Assembly (NCBI GenBank): GCA_006176705.1
Contig: QRFJ01005784.1
Span: forward strand, 124,001-188,000
Source of the DNA: Cocos nucifera
Lineage: Eukaryota; Streptophyta; Magnoliopsida; Arecales; Arecaceae
Direction of reading: 5' to 3'
DNA: 64,000 nt
Shown here in pieces: positions 10,855 to 22,459 of the stretch (the stretch's first letter is position 1; every line of letters begins with the position of its first letter). The position numbers and the translations under genes are program-made. The notes under the pieces were generated by a model. That model was given only the letters and a program-made list of their open reading frames with translations. It did no database searches and was not told the DNA's origin.

Positions 10855-12311
10855 GAGGCAATAAAGTCAAAAATCGACTCGATGCGCTCGAACCAAGTCT
10901 GGATCTTGGTAGATCCACCTAAAGATATCATACCTATTGGGTGTAAATAGATCTTCAAGAGAAAGATAGGTGTTGATGAGAATGTGAAGACATTCAAGAC
11001 TAGGTTAGTGGCGAAAAGGTATAGTCAGCACAAAGGCATTGACTATCAAAATACCTTCTCACCAGTGGCCATGCTAAAATCCATCCACACATTGCTTGCA
11101 ATTGAGGCATATTTCGATTACGAAATATGGCAGATGGACGTGAAAATGGCGTTCCTAAATGAATATCTTGAGGAAGATATCTATATAGAGCAGCCGCTTG
11201 GTTTCACTTTCAGTGATGGTGATCATAAGGTCTGCAAGCTACAAAGATCCACCTATGGACTTAAGCAGGTATCTCGGAACTGGAATGCTTGTTTTAATGA
11301 TATAATCAAATCATTTAATTTCATCAAGAACGAGGAGGAACCTTGTATGTTCAAGAAGGTCAATGGAAGCGCTGTTGTCTTCCTCGTATTGTACGTGGAT
11401 GACATCCTCCTGATTGGGAATGATATTCCCATATTGACTTCGGTCAAGGTATGGTTATCTAAGGAGTTTTCTATGAAAGACCTAAGAGAAGCATCTTCAT
11501 TTTGAAGATTAAGGTCTATAAGGATAGACCGAAGAGGATGTTAGGTCTCTCACAGAAGATATACATAAAGAAGATACTGAAGAGGTTCAGCATGGAGAAC
11601 TCCAAGAGGGGACTAGTGTCCTTCAGACATGGCATTCATCTCTCCAAAAAGATGTGCCCCAATACACCCGAGGAGATTGAACGTATGAGCAAGATCTCTT
11701 ATACTTCAGCAATAGGAAGCCTCATGTACGTCATGCTATGTACATGACCTAATATCGCCCATGCTGTAAGTATCACAAGCAGGTATCAGTCAAATCCAGG
11801 CGAAGAGCACTAGACTTCTGTAAAATGTATTCTTAAGTACTTAAGAAGAACTAAGGATATGTTTTTGGTCTTTGGTAATGGAGATCTCCAAGTCTAGGGG
11901 TATACAGACTCAGACTTTATGTCTGACATAGATGATCGAAAGTCATCTGGAAGTCTGTTCTTGTGCAATGGTGGTGCTGTAAGCTGAAAGAGTTCCAAGT
12001 AGACAGTGATAGCAGATTCTACTATGGAAACTGAATATATCGGTGCCTCGGAAGCTACGAAGAAAGTGTTTTGGTTCAAGAAGTTCGTTGCAGAGCTCGG
12101 AGTGATGCCATCAGATGCCATCCCTCTGTACTGTGACAACAATGGTGCCATAGCCCTAGCTAAGGAGCCGAGATCTTACCAGAAGTCCAAGCACATCGAG
12201 CGGCGGTTCCACCTCATCCATGATTACCTCGAGAAGGGATACGTCGAGATCAAGAGAGTCGACACTGCAAACAATGCAGCTGACCCACTGACGAAGCCTT
12301 TAAGCCAGTAG
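10855..12311 (+). pseudogene. Copia A pol, 3' part: reverse transcriptase and RNase H
   Basis: RT begins in the block before PIGCKW, where the Trp codon is a TAG stop, and contains WQMDVKMAFLNEYLEEDIY. The catalytic YVDD at 11392-11403 is intact. After a frameshift near 11500 the thumb/connection continues (KRMLGLSQKIYIKKIL). RNase H has the ADSTMETEYIGASEATK block from about 12009 and ends DPLTKPLSQ at 12311. Stops from TGG and CGA codons are scattered through 11745-12005. The arrangement integrase before RT is diagnostic of Ty1/Copia. Confidence 0.9.
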
Positions 12312-12382
12312 AAGATCAAAGCTCATCTTGCGAAGATGGGACCTAGATTTGTAGCCAATTGGCTTTAGGTCAAGTGAAAGTT

Positions 12383-14642
12383 TGTTAGATGTGTCCTAGA
12401 AGCCAGATTAGCTGATACTTGTAAAATACTTTCTATGAGCATTTTTATAATTTTAATTTAAAATTAATAAAAAAATTATTTTCTATCACATTATGTATTA
12501 AAGTGTTTGTGATACATCCATTGAGTTAACGAGCATGATAACACATTCTCAAAAGTTGAGAATTTAAGGCATGTGTTATCATAATTAACTCATAAAATGC
12601 TTCCGATCGTAGGATCATCATGAGAATGGTGATCGATCCGAAAGATTAGTGTGCAATCGCTTTCTTAGGATAGATGAGTCTTGAGTCTACGATGTGGAAA
12701 CACCGGAGCGAGAGTACAGGTAATTGTTGAGAATAAAGATACTGAGCGTGACCACCTCGAGCAGTCATAAAAGAGTATCTTCTCGTTAATGACTGGCTCG
12801 ATGCTACAGTCGTGTATCTGGTTCTTTAACCTGAGGTACATCGGCAGTTCACCTTAAGTGTATTATAGTTTGACTACACCATAACTCAGTCTCCTAGCCA
12901 TTTGAAATCCTGAGGTGTATATTGGCAATAACATGTTTACTGTAGGAATTAGATCGCACCAAGATGGGATCTAGCAACCTCAGTATAGTAGTCCTGTTAT
13001 GATCATGAGATCGAGTGCTAAAACCCATAGCCATGGCAATATGAAATAATAAAAAGAAGTTCCTATTAGAATTTCACATCAGACTCGAATCGAATGATTC
13101 ATTCATATGATGGATGTTAGGTCTAACGAGTTCATCTTGACCTAGATCCTGTCGGAGCTCATGATAGAAGAACTCAATCACACAGTTAGCTGCACCGAAA
13201 GGTTCGTATTTAGTTCTGATTGATTGCCACCATATACTGCTAGGTATCACTAGTGGATTTAAGATCAATTAGAATTGTCTTGATGATCGACGATTCTAAT
13301 TGGATGAATCAGAAGAGTTCTGGTCTATCGAAAGGTGTTTGGATGATATCGATAATAAAGATCGCGATATATCCCATTATCATACAGAACTGAACCTAAC
13401 TAGATCACACAAACAAGGGTTTGGGTCTGAATATCATTAATTGGACCAACTTGATTCAATTGATTTGGATTAGATCCAATCAGGTTCAAGAAAATCATGC
13501 TAGCACATGATTGGACCTGACTTTCTCCTTCTATGGACTTTCTGGTTGATCTGGACTCAGTCAAATTTGATTTGGCTTGTCCAGGAACCTTATCTGATTT
13601 TGTCTTGGTCTGACTGGACTTTGTCCTGATCAGAACAGAGCTTGTCCTAATGAGATCAAGGCTTGTTCTAACCAAATTAGGATTTATCCTAAAACCATGA
13701 GATGGAATCAGGACAAGGGTCAGTTTGACCTAGTCTTTGCAGGAATGAAGAGGAAGGCGTGCGCCCCTGGAGTTTATCTTTGGGCGCACGCCCCCAAATG
13801 ATTTTGGCATGGAGGAGGGTGCACGCTAGGAGGCATGGAGGAGGGCGCACGCCCATCCTAGCGTGCACCCATGGTGGATAAGGGTTGTTAGAGCTTGAAA
13901 GAGTTCAAACTCTAGGGAGATAATTCTATGCACCATCCCTCTTCCCTTATCTATTTTGTGGCACCATTTATCCATCTATTTTGGGTGACAAAATGAAGAG
14001 AAGATCAGAATATGGCACAGTATTATTGTGGAGTCCTACTTTAAGGAAAATAGGTTGCTTAAAGCCCTAGGACTGTAGGGTGGCGTATAGGTCTATAAAT
14101 AGACCCCTGCACCTAGGCCTTTGTGAATTTTTCCAGTTCCCACACCCAGGTGCTGATACTCCCTCCATCTCCCACGCCTCCTCTCATCCTCCTCACGCCC
14201 AAGGAGTTGGGCCGATCAGCAACAAAAAGGGAAAGTGCTGCTGGCACAAAGATCAAGTGAAAAATGTTCCTGTTCGTGAGACGAACATGCTACTGCCGAA
14301 GATCAGATCTAAGGCGCGCTAGATTGATTCCAGATCTGATCTTTTGAGATCAGATCCAGAAGGAGAAGACCTCCAGATCTAATCCGAGTGGATGCTGGTA
14401 GAGACCGGATGCATGCGTGGCTAACGTCGGAACCTCATTATCATCAGATCATCGCTGCAGGGTGAATTGTTCATCCGATCAGGTGATATGAGATATCGTT
14501 GTTTTAATTTTATTTTTATTCTTGCTTTCAGATCTTAAAACTCTCAAATCTGATCGGATCATAGAAAAAATTTTAAAAAAATTCTACTGTAGATCTGATC
14601 CGATCAGATCGATCCTGCGGACTAGAAACTAGTTTTCCTTCG
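12383..14642 (+). repeat. 3' LTR of Copia A
   Basis: 2260 bp starting TGTTAGATGTG, immediately after the weak purine tract CAAGTGAAAGTT. It matches the joined halves of the 5' LTR. It ends TTCCTTCG, so the terminal CA has mutated to CG. A TATAAATAG box is at 14094. It marks where MED23 intron 5 resumes. Confidence 0.9.
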
Positions 14643-14647
14643 GTGTA
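14643..14647. repeat. Target site duplication, right, Copia A (GTGTA)
   Basis: Matches ATGTA at 920-924 with one mismatch, consistent with an old insertion. Confidence 0.6.
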
Positions 14648-14759
14648 CTCAAATTATTCTAAAGTGGTTCAGCTATTGCAGTTTTGTTCACCATTAGTTT
14701 GACTAGGACAATTTTCTATCTTCAAAGCGTCTATTGACAAGATTATCTTGTGGTGATTT

Positions 14760-14900
14760 GGCATGATGGTAAGGTTGCTCTATCATGACCTAGAGGTCAC
14801 AAATTTGAAACACAAAAATAGCCTCTCCATACGCAGAGGTAAGACTGCATATCCTGCAATGGCAGGAGCCTCACACGCTGTGCCGACCCTTTTATCTTTT
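14760..14900 (+). mobile_element. SINE (Au-type, tRNA-derived), copy 1
   Basis: The order ATGGTAAGGTTGCTC, TAGAGGTCACAAATTTGAAA (decayed B box), AAATAGCCTCTCCAT and GGTAAGACTGCAT follows the plant Au SINE. It lies in MED23 intron 5 close to exon 5, on the strand opposite to the gene. Possible flanking duplications are GTGGTGATTT and GTAGTGATATTT. Confidence 0.75.
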
Positions 14901-15355
14901 TGTAGTGATATTTTACCAGTGCCACAACAATAACCATGTTGTGCCAAGATTTGGCCTGCACTGGTTTAAAATGTTCTGCTTCAAAACCTTGCGCATACAA
15001 TAGAAACACAAAAGCTAAAACATCCTACTTAGTCAATACTGAAATTTATACACATGTACTACAAAAAAAAAAAAGATGAAAAATAGTTTCACCAATATTA
15101 GTGCCTTACATTCCTCATAATGCGTGTATAATACATTCATGTTTCTCATATATTTTCCTTGCTACCATGATTGTAAGTGCATGACCCTGTACGTGATAAA
15201 CAATTTGCTGACTTCCTGATCAATACAGAATGAGGTCATCAAGGAATAAGCTTTAAATATGAATGCAAAAGAAATGAATCTACTTGGAGTATATTTTGCT
15301 CCTGGGACAATCACATAAAATAATCATCCAAGATGGAAGAAAGTGTTAGCAATAC

Positions 15356-15587
15356 CTGAGGTGGTCATTTTTAGTAGCTCTATCGTTCTGTCAACAACAG
15401 CCTCACAAATCATCTCAGGAGAAAAAACTGCACCAGGAGTTGACGCTTGCTGAGGTTTATAACAAGGGGCAACTAGAAGCACACGCCTCCACCAATCTGG
15501 TGATGGAGTTGTACGAAGAGCATGTCTTAGACAGCGCAAAGCCCTTTCCCAATCTAGACTCCCCTTGGGAATGGAATAAGCAAGATC
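15356..15587 (-). CDS. MED23: MED23 exon 5
   Basis: 232 bp between GCATAG|GATCTT and CCTCAG|GTATTG, encoding DLAYSIPKGSLDWERA through RTTPSPDWW and IELLKMTTS plus one base. It continues directly from the GEPLHGE end of exon 4, as in other plants. Intron 5 then runs into Copia A. Confidence 0.92.
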
Positions 15588-18500
15588 CTATGCCAGTAAT
15601 ATAAATGAATTCAATTGGAATTGGAGAAAATAAGCAGATGAGAATAAACACTACTGTCATCTAGAACATGTATTTCCCCACTTTTATGTTCTTTATTTGC
15701 AGATTTCTTGGTGTTTGTGTCTCGAGTCTGAATGTGATCTAAGTACTTTGTTGATCAGAGCAACATGAATGTACAAGTCAGCAGTGTATTCAGCCCTAGT
15801 TATTTCCCTTGAGCGTGGTAAGTTAGCAATACAGTTATTTCCTATATTTTCATATTATTAGAAGGTGAGCCTTGGGGCAATGGCAAGTTGCTCCATTGTA
15901 ATCTAGAGGTTCGAAACACAGAAACAGCCTCTTTGCATGCAGCGGTAAGACTACCCTCCCCAAACTGTGTGGAGGTGGGAGCCTCGTGCACTGGCCCACC
16001 CTTTTTAGATAGTAATATCATTAAAATCTATGAATCCTGTATAAGACGGCGACTTCATCCCTCAAAGTGTAAAATCATTAAATTCTATTAACTCCAAATA
16101 TGAAGCTGACCTCTTCATCAATCGAAGCTCATATTCGGCAGGAGCAACCACCTCCACCCCTATAATATAATAAGTTTGTAACATATTATTTTTCCATTGT
16201 GGTAAAAATTTCCTTCATCCTAACTTGCAGTTCCTTAGACTTGACCAATCCCTTAAATATCCTACCATAAACCAAAATTGTCAAGAACCATTGATACAAT
16301 CCCCATCCAAAAAAGCAATGTAATGATTAATCTTCATCATCTTCTACATTTTATGCCTATTGTACTTCATGAAAGCAGCCAACCTTTTAGCTTGAAACGT
16401 GGACATATCCTCAATGCTGGATGGAGAAAGATGCATGGAACTATTTGATACACTGAAAAAACCCCATAAAATGCAGTTAAACAATACATAGGGAGGTAAA
16501 ATTCCAAAATCATTGACGTAATAATTATTATATAATGAAAACTTCTGCTGGTGGTTTTCAACAGACAAACCAATTTATTTAGTATAAAACCCATTGCATT
16601 TTGTTGACCTGCTTGTGGCATGCATTTTTCTTAAGGTTACTTCCATGATCATGGGCTTCGATGCAAAGAGACAATCAGCCCAAACACAAGAAGGCACTTA
16701 CAGAGATTTGTCTTTTCTCTAGCTGTCTAACACATGCAGCATGTTGAAATATTCATGAAAGGGTTTTTCCCACCACAAAATTATTGTAAAAATGCACACT
16801 ACTTTCAATAGTAATGAACATTTTTTGGTATCCAACAGAAATATGCCCAATGATTCAAATCCCATGGTGGGCACGGCCATCCTAGTTTTTCTGCGGAATG
16901 GGATGCAGCGCCATTCCTCCCCATCTTGAAACTTGGGACAGAAAATGTCTCGGGACATGTAGAGCAGGATGCTAGGATGATAGTAGGATGATTCAGTCAT
17001 GACTCAAAACACTTGGGGTGCTGCCCCATCCCGACATCCTGTGGGGAATCAAACCATGACTTAAATCCTTCTATATGCCTAAGGTGATTATCTTTCTCAT
17101 GTGACTTTTATCAGTTTATATGCTAAGTTGAATGTGAATACAGGAAGAAGTCAAAATAGCTTTATTGATGGGAATGGCGTAGGAAGTACAAAAACATGAG
17201 CTCATCTGCCTTGATGAAATACCCAATGAAACTGACCTGCTTTCCTTTTCTTCATCGGCTCTATCTAATCCAATATATATTTGTGAATGGTCTCGAAGGG
17301 GTATGACCTTACCCAAGGCACAAAGTACTCTAAAATGGATACTCGAGCACAATATTGAATAGAAAAGACTTTCCCCAAATGTACCGAAAGATGTAGATGC
17401 TGCATCAAGAAAGTCAAACTACTGAGGAACCGCTGCTCCACACCATGCGGACCAAGATAAGAGAGGAGGCAAAGCATTGCAATAAGCACTGCAACTTCAG
17501 CTACCTAATTAAAATATGAAAGCTAGAATCGCTGAATCACGCCTAGTGTATCCCAGCTCTCTAGTTTGATCACATGAATATAAAGACAAAAACCTACACA
17601 AGACTTTGGGTTCACTTTGACCCACATGGAAAGGACCTATGTGAATGAGCCAAATAGACTCATTTGTAGGACTTGCGCAAACTTCATCTTCTGGTCAAAA
17701 CAACAGAATACAGACCCTCAGCAAATGCATGGTTATACTCTTCCATGTCTATCAAGTAAATGCTATCTCAAAGGGAACAAGTTACCCTATCAACAAACCA
17801 GAAGCTAGCTAATCCACTAAGCAAGACATTCACCAGGACAACAATCACCAATTCATCCTTGAAAATTGAAACAATTACCTATGATTGACAGATTCAAGTA
17901 TTGCAACCACATTGTTGTATAGTTACTGTTGCACAACTAGGCAGAACAGAATGTTACTTTGCCTATGTGTGCAGCATCTTGATGACTTATCTCAATAATG
18001 CTGGCTTGTCCTTACCGCAAAGTTGGTCAGTAAATGCATCATTGAACATTTTCACTTTATAAAGTAAATGCCATATCAAGGTGAAGGAGTCAGACTATCA
18101 AGAAAGAACAACCTAGCTAATCCAATAAGCAAGACATTCACTGGTGCAAACCTTCACCAGTTCATCCTTGCAAGTTGAAAAATAATCCATACCAAAGAAA
18201 GAATTTTTTTGACATAAAGAAAGAATTCTTTTCATTGTGCCACTCCATGCGTTCATTGACATTAAGTCTGACTGTTGGTACATTTGTGTTGCATCAAACC
18301 TAATATAGCATCTTCCTCCATCCTTTACAATTTCACTTATACTTTCTATTTCTTTACCACCTTTCTTTAAGCCCTTGCAACCCTAACCAAGCTACTTTTA
18401 AACATTCAAAAAACCCCTATCATAAGCTATCTTTATACCTCCCTATTCAATTTTGTAATCATGTATACAACCTTGATTATTTATAAATTATCAAGTTTCA

Positions 18501-21500
18501 TGTTTTATGAAATTTCAGCCAAAATTGGGAATAGATTACTGAATAAATATGTTAAAATATCAAATTAAACTTTCGATACACTTTTCTTAACTCAAACCTC
18601 ATCAATCAATTATTTTCACATGGGTTGCCAACTCCAATGGTTAAAGCCACAATTTGCAATCTCGGTCCCGGATACCATACTGCACCATGCTAATCCGGTA
18701 CTAATAATGCCAAATACGGATGTCAGATCAGCATAACAAGACTACTTACACCCCCATACCAAGTCTCAATTCGGCACCAATACGGTATTGTACATCCATT
18801 ATGAGACCATAAGCACTAGTACAGCGAACCTTATTTCAAGCTAATCATAGTTATTAGCAATGCAAGAAATTCTGTGAAGTTAAAACTCAAGCATTCACTA
18901 TCTTTGCACCCCATAAAATTAAAAAAACTCATTCCTTATAACTTCTAGCATTGATGTTGATAACTTGATATAACAGACCATTTCCTAGGTTGTTTCATAT
19001 CTATTAAGTATTGCTCAATCAAATGTCAAAGTATTGCTACCAGTACTTGCTAGTAATGGAATGTGTGGCATGATACTATATGCCTCCTAGCAATAGCACC
19101 ACAGTGGAGGTGAAATGCCATCTTTTGGTATCAAATCTGAATGGGAGTGGGAATACCTTCATCCATTGTCTTAAAATGCAGTGCATAAGGCCGCATATGC
19201 AGATGTTGTTCTTGACCACACTGCATTTACTACATGCATCATACCATATCCAGGCCAAAAAGGCAGTCCATTTAGCAATATGCAGCCGTATTTACAGCTC
19301 AATTAGTATTACACCAGCACATGTAGCCCACTTAGCGTTATGAGGCCAAATGTATATGGATGAAGCATGTTAAAACAAACAGTTAGGTTGGATTTCGGTT
19401 TTAACTATGTTATAATTACTGCTACTAGTATTAAGTATTAACTATTAAGTAACTAGTCGTCGTAGTTAGTTGTTGTTATTAACATTGATGTTGTTTATAC
19501 AAAAAAAAATACCATCATTGTTGTCACTTTTGTTGTACTTAATGTATTTTATTTATTTTATATAGTTAAAAATACTAACCAGATATGCTCCCGCCTATAG
19601 CACATGCATGCATGTACACTGTGTGGTCCCTTGACTGCTAGCATAGTTCAATCACTTTTTAAAACACTGCTTGTACTTACCCATAGAATCTGGTATAGAC
19701 AATCACCAATGTTGTTATACTTGGCTGCAATATTGAGATTACAGCTTTAACATTTAGTATGTGTAACAATGTTGTGATCGTATTTGGTTACCGTAATGGA
19801 CTATGTGAAACTATATTAGTAATTTACACCTATAGAATTGCTCATTAGGATCGGCATTGAATCTTTAACTATTTCAATTTTTATAAGTGCATTTGAAACA
19901 TGATGGAAATAATTTACATAGACACAAGCACCAGAACAAACGAGCAATAAAACAAGATTAACTAGTTGGACAACAAGAGCTTGTATTCGAGCACTAACCC
20001 AGTTTGTTGGAAAAGGAATTGATAAAGGTTTTGAAGGAAAAGGTTTATTTTGCCTACCTCTCCATGCAATGGTTCTCCTAAGACACTAGGATAAGTTATT
20101 GGGGAATAGCGCAAAGTTGCTAATGGTTCACCAGTAATGCTTGGATAGGACTGAGACAAGAACCGGTGAGTTGCAAATGATGGGCAGTGAAGCTGTTGAT
20201 CCAACATTTGCATGTGTATAGCCACCATATCCCTCCTCCTATGAATCTCCAGGATGATGGTAAATAGCGCTTCATCATCAGGAATGTTATCCATAAACTG
20301 CAAGTTGCTGCGAAGCAACTCATAGAAAGGGATGCGGCATCCATCCTCCTCAACCAACTTCCATAAAACATCCAAACATATATGCATCCATTCATGCAAA
20401 GTCCTCTCAGGCTTCCAGACTTTGACACCATCCGCATCATCCAAGCATTGCAACCTTTGGTCCCAATTAACTAACCAATTTAGCATGTGCGAGAAAATCT
20501 CAATATGGGTAGTTGGCTTTAGACTGAATTCTAGCCCAGCTAAAATAATCCTGCATGTTAATTGGCGGAGGTAGCTGATACCAGTGCCCCTAAGTGACTG
20601 ATTAGCCCTCATCATACTCTGTTGTGCAGAGCCAGACAGTTCAGAGGTTTTAACTGGTGATAGAGTTGCACCAGCAGACTGTTCGGTAGCAGATTGGGCA
20701 GGAGATCCAATACCATGGATTGTTGATAGGGGAGAAGCTGGATTTGAAGCATGGAAGTTTGAAGAATTAGATATTGCAACTGTAGATGATGAAGGTATCA
20801 TCATGGATGATGACACACCAGTAGATTGTACTCCTGCTGCACCTGGAGTGCCCTGACCAACAGATGCCTCTGCAGAGGAAACTGCTGAAAAGAGAGAAGG
20901 AAGGAAAGTGTCCCACTTCACATAGCCTATGCCACACAAGCCCCGTATTGCAAACAAGAGAAACTCTGATTGTGGTGCATGACCACTGCACTGAATGATG
21001 AAAGACACAAGAACTGACTCTGTAACAGCACGCAGTTGGTCCTGGTCCTGAAGTATGCACATGAATTAAGGCATGAGAAGGATTAGTTCGACATAAGCAT
21101 TAGTGTATAAATCAAGCAAAGTCCAACAATTACCGGGAATTGCCCTTGCAACTGTCTAAAATCTAAGATAAACTTGTCATCTCGAGGTGGAAGATCTCTG
21201 TTGGGGGCAGTCACCCTTTTCTGCATCTTGTTCCTGATAGGATTTGTCAGCCACACATCAACAAAGCCAATTAAAAAAAAAAAAAATCACCTTTCAGATG
21301 TCCAAGAAAAGAAAAAATAATAGAACATAAAAAGTGAAACATATAATACCATTTAGAAATGAAAAACTGCATTAAACTACTTTATAGTTAATCAACCTGC
21401 CCAAACTTAAGAAAATTGAAAACTAGAACATCAATTCACAATGTTTTAGAACTCAAATAGTACCAATTCTCCAGCAGAAAAGTTTTGGCAAGAAACCAGG

Positions 21501-21995
21501 AAATATTTTAAAAAAAAAAAAATCTATGTGGCTAAGACAAGAAAAAATACGATGTGACGCTGGTCATTAATGCAAAAAGCTTATGGTCCTCTACATCACA
21601 CCAATTCCCCATGGCACATAGCAGAAAAAGATCTCAGATACTTAGGATGCACTCATTAAGAGTGCTAATAATGATCAAAAGCTTACAAATAGTTCAAAAA
21701 TAGGTCTCCCTGAGAATATAAATCAAATTTTTGAAGCCAAAAGAAGTGTACATACGAAACCAAAAACCGAACACAACAGAGTAAGCTTACGAGGTCTCGC
21801 GGGAGGGGTCTTCGGGCCGCTGCCGGGAATTTCTCTGCAACGAGAAGAAGGTCAAAATCGAGAGAGATGGGGAACGTGACGGAGGGATTGAGAGCATTTA
21901 GGAGTTACCCCAAGGTAGACGTTGAAGAGGTCGACGATGGCAGCGCGGGCAGGGTGGAGTTGAAGAGGCCTCGGGGCCCTCTGGTTCTGCTCCAT
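15356..21995 (-). CDS. MED23: MED23, Mediator of RNA polymerase II transcription subunit 23 (N-terminal part, five exons)
   Basis: MED23 is a large Mediator tail subunit (about 1,600 residues in plants) that links activators to RNA polymerase II in the nucleus. Five minus-strand exons give 484 residues: 21995-21909, 21834-21791, 21233-21134, 21047-20058 and 15587-15356. All introns are GT-AG and the phases join exactly. The start MEQNQRAPRP is followed by HPARAAIVDLFNVYLG, a conserved N-terminal motif of plant MED23. Other matching blocks are RDLPPRDDKFILDF, FPDQDQLRAVTESVL, IPFYELLRSNLQFMDNIPDD, SPITYPSVLGEPLHGE and RTTPSPDWWRRVL. Exon 4 carries a Ser/Gly-rich low-complexity stretch of about 90 residues before QLTCRIILAGLEFSL. 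No coding lesion is visible. The next exon (expected to begin near ANCWQEW) is not in the window. Identification is from remembered family sequence, not a search. Confidence 0.93.
15865..16006 (+). mobile_element. SINE (Au-type, tRNA-derived), copy 2
   Basis: The sequence CCTTGGGGCAATGGCAAGTT (A-box region), GAGGTTCGAAACAC (B box), AAACAGCCTCTTTGCATGCA and GGTAAGACTACCCTCC matches the Au SINE layout. Flanks ATATTATTA (15852-15860) and ATATCATTA (16015-16023) look like a target duplication with one mismatch. It lies in MED23 intron 4 on the opposite strand. Confidence 0.82.
17313..17504 (-). other. Exon-like 192-bp open block in MED23 intron 4 (unidentified)
   Basis: On the MED23 strand, AATTAG|GTAGCTG opens and CCTTGG|GTAAGGT closes a stretch of exactly 64 open codons. 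It reads VAEVAVLIAMLCLLSYLG, then PHGVEQRFLSSLTFLMQ, and ends LEYFVPW. Its phases (0 and 0) fit the MED23 exon 4/5 junction, so inclusion would not shift the frame. I do not recognise the protein, and plant MED23 as I know it lacks this insert. It could be a captured fragment of another gene, a rare cassette exon, or chance. Confidence 0.3.
20058..21047 (-). CDS. MED23: MED23 exon 4
   Basis: 990 bp, exactly 330 codons, between CTTCAG|GACCAGG and GGAGAG|GTAGGC. It holds the central conserved N-terminal domain and the low-complexity Ser-rich insertion. Intron 3 is only 86 bp; intron 4 that follows is 4470 bp. Confidence 0.93.
21134..21233 (-). CDS. MED23: MED23 exon 3
   Basis: 100 bp between CTATCAG|GAAC and TTCCCG|GTAATT, encoding NKMQKRVTAPNRDLPPR and the DFRQLQGQFP block. 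The phase completes the split codon from exon 2. Intron 2 is 557 bp. Confidence 0.9.
21791..21834 (-). CDS. MED23: MED23 exon 2
   Basis: 44 bp between TTGCAG|AGAAAT and ACCTC|GTAAGC, encoding RNSRQRPEDPSRET plus two bases. It matches the family's (R)SSRQKP block. Intron 1 is 74 bp. Confidence 0.87.
21909..21995 (-). CDS. MED23: MED23 exon 1 (coding part)
   Basis: 87 bp, 29 codons, from the ATG at 21995 to CTTGGG|GTAAC. The start is chosen because it is followed at once by the conserved HPARAAI block and no earlier in-frame ATG fits the family's short N-terminus. Confidence 0.88.
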
Positions 21996-22180
21996 CTTTC
22001 CCGGTTTCTCTCGCTCCTTTCCAGCGGTCTCTCTCTCCTTCCGATCGAGGATTTGTTTCCTCTTGCTTGAGAGCTTGCGAGAAATTTTTCGCTTCGTAGA
22101 CGACTCCGTTCAAGGGCATCCGGACATCCGGATCCGCTTCTAGGCATCAACGCATCGACCATGTTCTTATTCATCAAAAA
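21996..22180 (-). promoter_or_regulatory. MED23 5' UTR and proximal promoter region
   Basis: GC-richer than the surrounding DNA, with a purine-rich GAGAGAGA-type tract just upstream of the ATG on the minus strand. That is common in plant 5' UTRs. No TATA box stands out within this stretch; the sequence beyond 22190 is almost pure A/T. Confidence 0.45.
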
Positions 22181-22189
22181 TAAATAAAT

Positions 22190-22450
22190 ACGCAGATTCT
22201 ATTTATATTTTTATTTTTTTATATAATATTTATTAAATTTAAAAAAATAATATACTATTAATTTGATTATATTTATAATTTAATTTAATTTTATATAATA
22301 TTTATTAAATTTTTAAAAATAATATATTATTAATTTAATTTATTATCTACTATATACTATTAATTCTATGATAATTTTATCAAAATAATATTTATTTTTA
22401 AAATAACTATTAAAATAATATTTTTTTTAAAATTATTTATTAAAATACTA
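22190..22450. repeat. AT-rich tandem duplication upstream of MED23
   Basis: The core TTTATATAATATTTATTAAA occurs at about 22218 and again at about 22290, inside two diverged units of about 72 bp. The whole stretch is nearly all A and T. Confidence 0.6.
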
Positions 22451-22459
22451 TCCAAACAA

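Larger units (their letters stand above)
925..14642 (+). mobile_element. Copia A: Ty1/Copia LTR retrotransposon inside MED23 intron 5
   Basis: Two LTRs of about 2.25 kb flank a plus-strand internal region in Copia order: tRNA-Met primer site, 1.5-kb leader, gag, protease, integrase, reverse transcriptase, RNase H. The LTRs start TGTTAG; the left ends in CA and the right in CG. A 5-bp duplication (ATGTA/GTGTA) brackets the element. A minus-strand Gypsy element (1562-4966) splits the left LTR, and a short GGTACGG-rich insert splits the protease region. All reading frames contain stops, so the element is dead. Its orientation is opposite to MED23. Long LTRs and a long leader recall the Angela/BARE group; that lineage is inference. 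Confidence 0.9.
15588..20057 (-). other. MED23 intron 4
   Basis: 4470 bp of mostly AT-rich sequence. It holds a second Au-type SINE (15865-16006), an exon-like block (17313-17504), a GGGATG/CATCCC-rich patch at about 16860-17045 and a CGGTAC-rich patch at about 18660-18830 similar in flavour to the insert at 9117-9440. I saw no other coding or RNA gene in it. Confidence 0.75.

Noticed and set aside
16860..17045. GGGATG/CATCCC-rich patch in MED23 intron 4 as a MITE
   Set aside because: No clear terminal inverted repeats or target duplication could be defined by eye.
20120..20440. Overlapping frames on both strands within 20120-21060
   Set aside because: Shadows of MED23 exon 4, whose frame matches a known protein and whose splice phases agree.
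21898..22177. Minus-strand frames of 73 and 90 codons over MED23 exon 1
   Set aside because: The third frame gives the conserved MED23 N-terminus with a proper donor; these two do not match anything.
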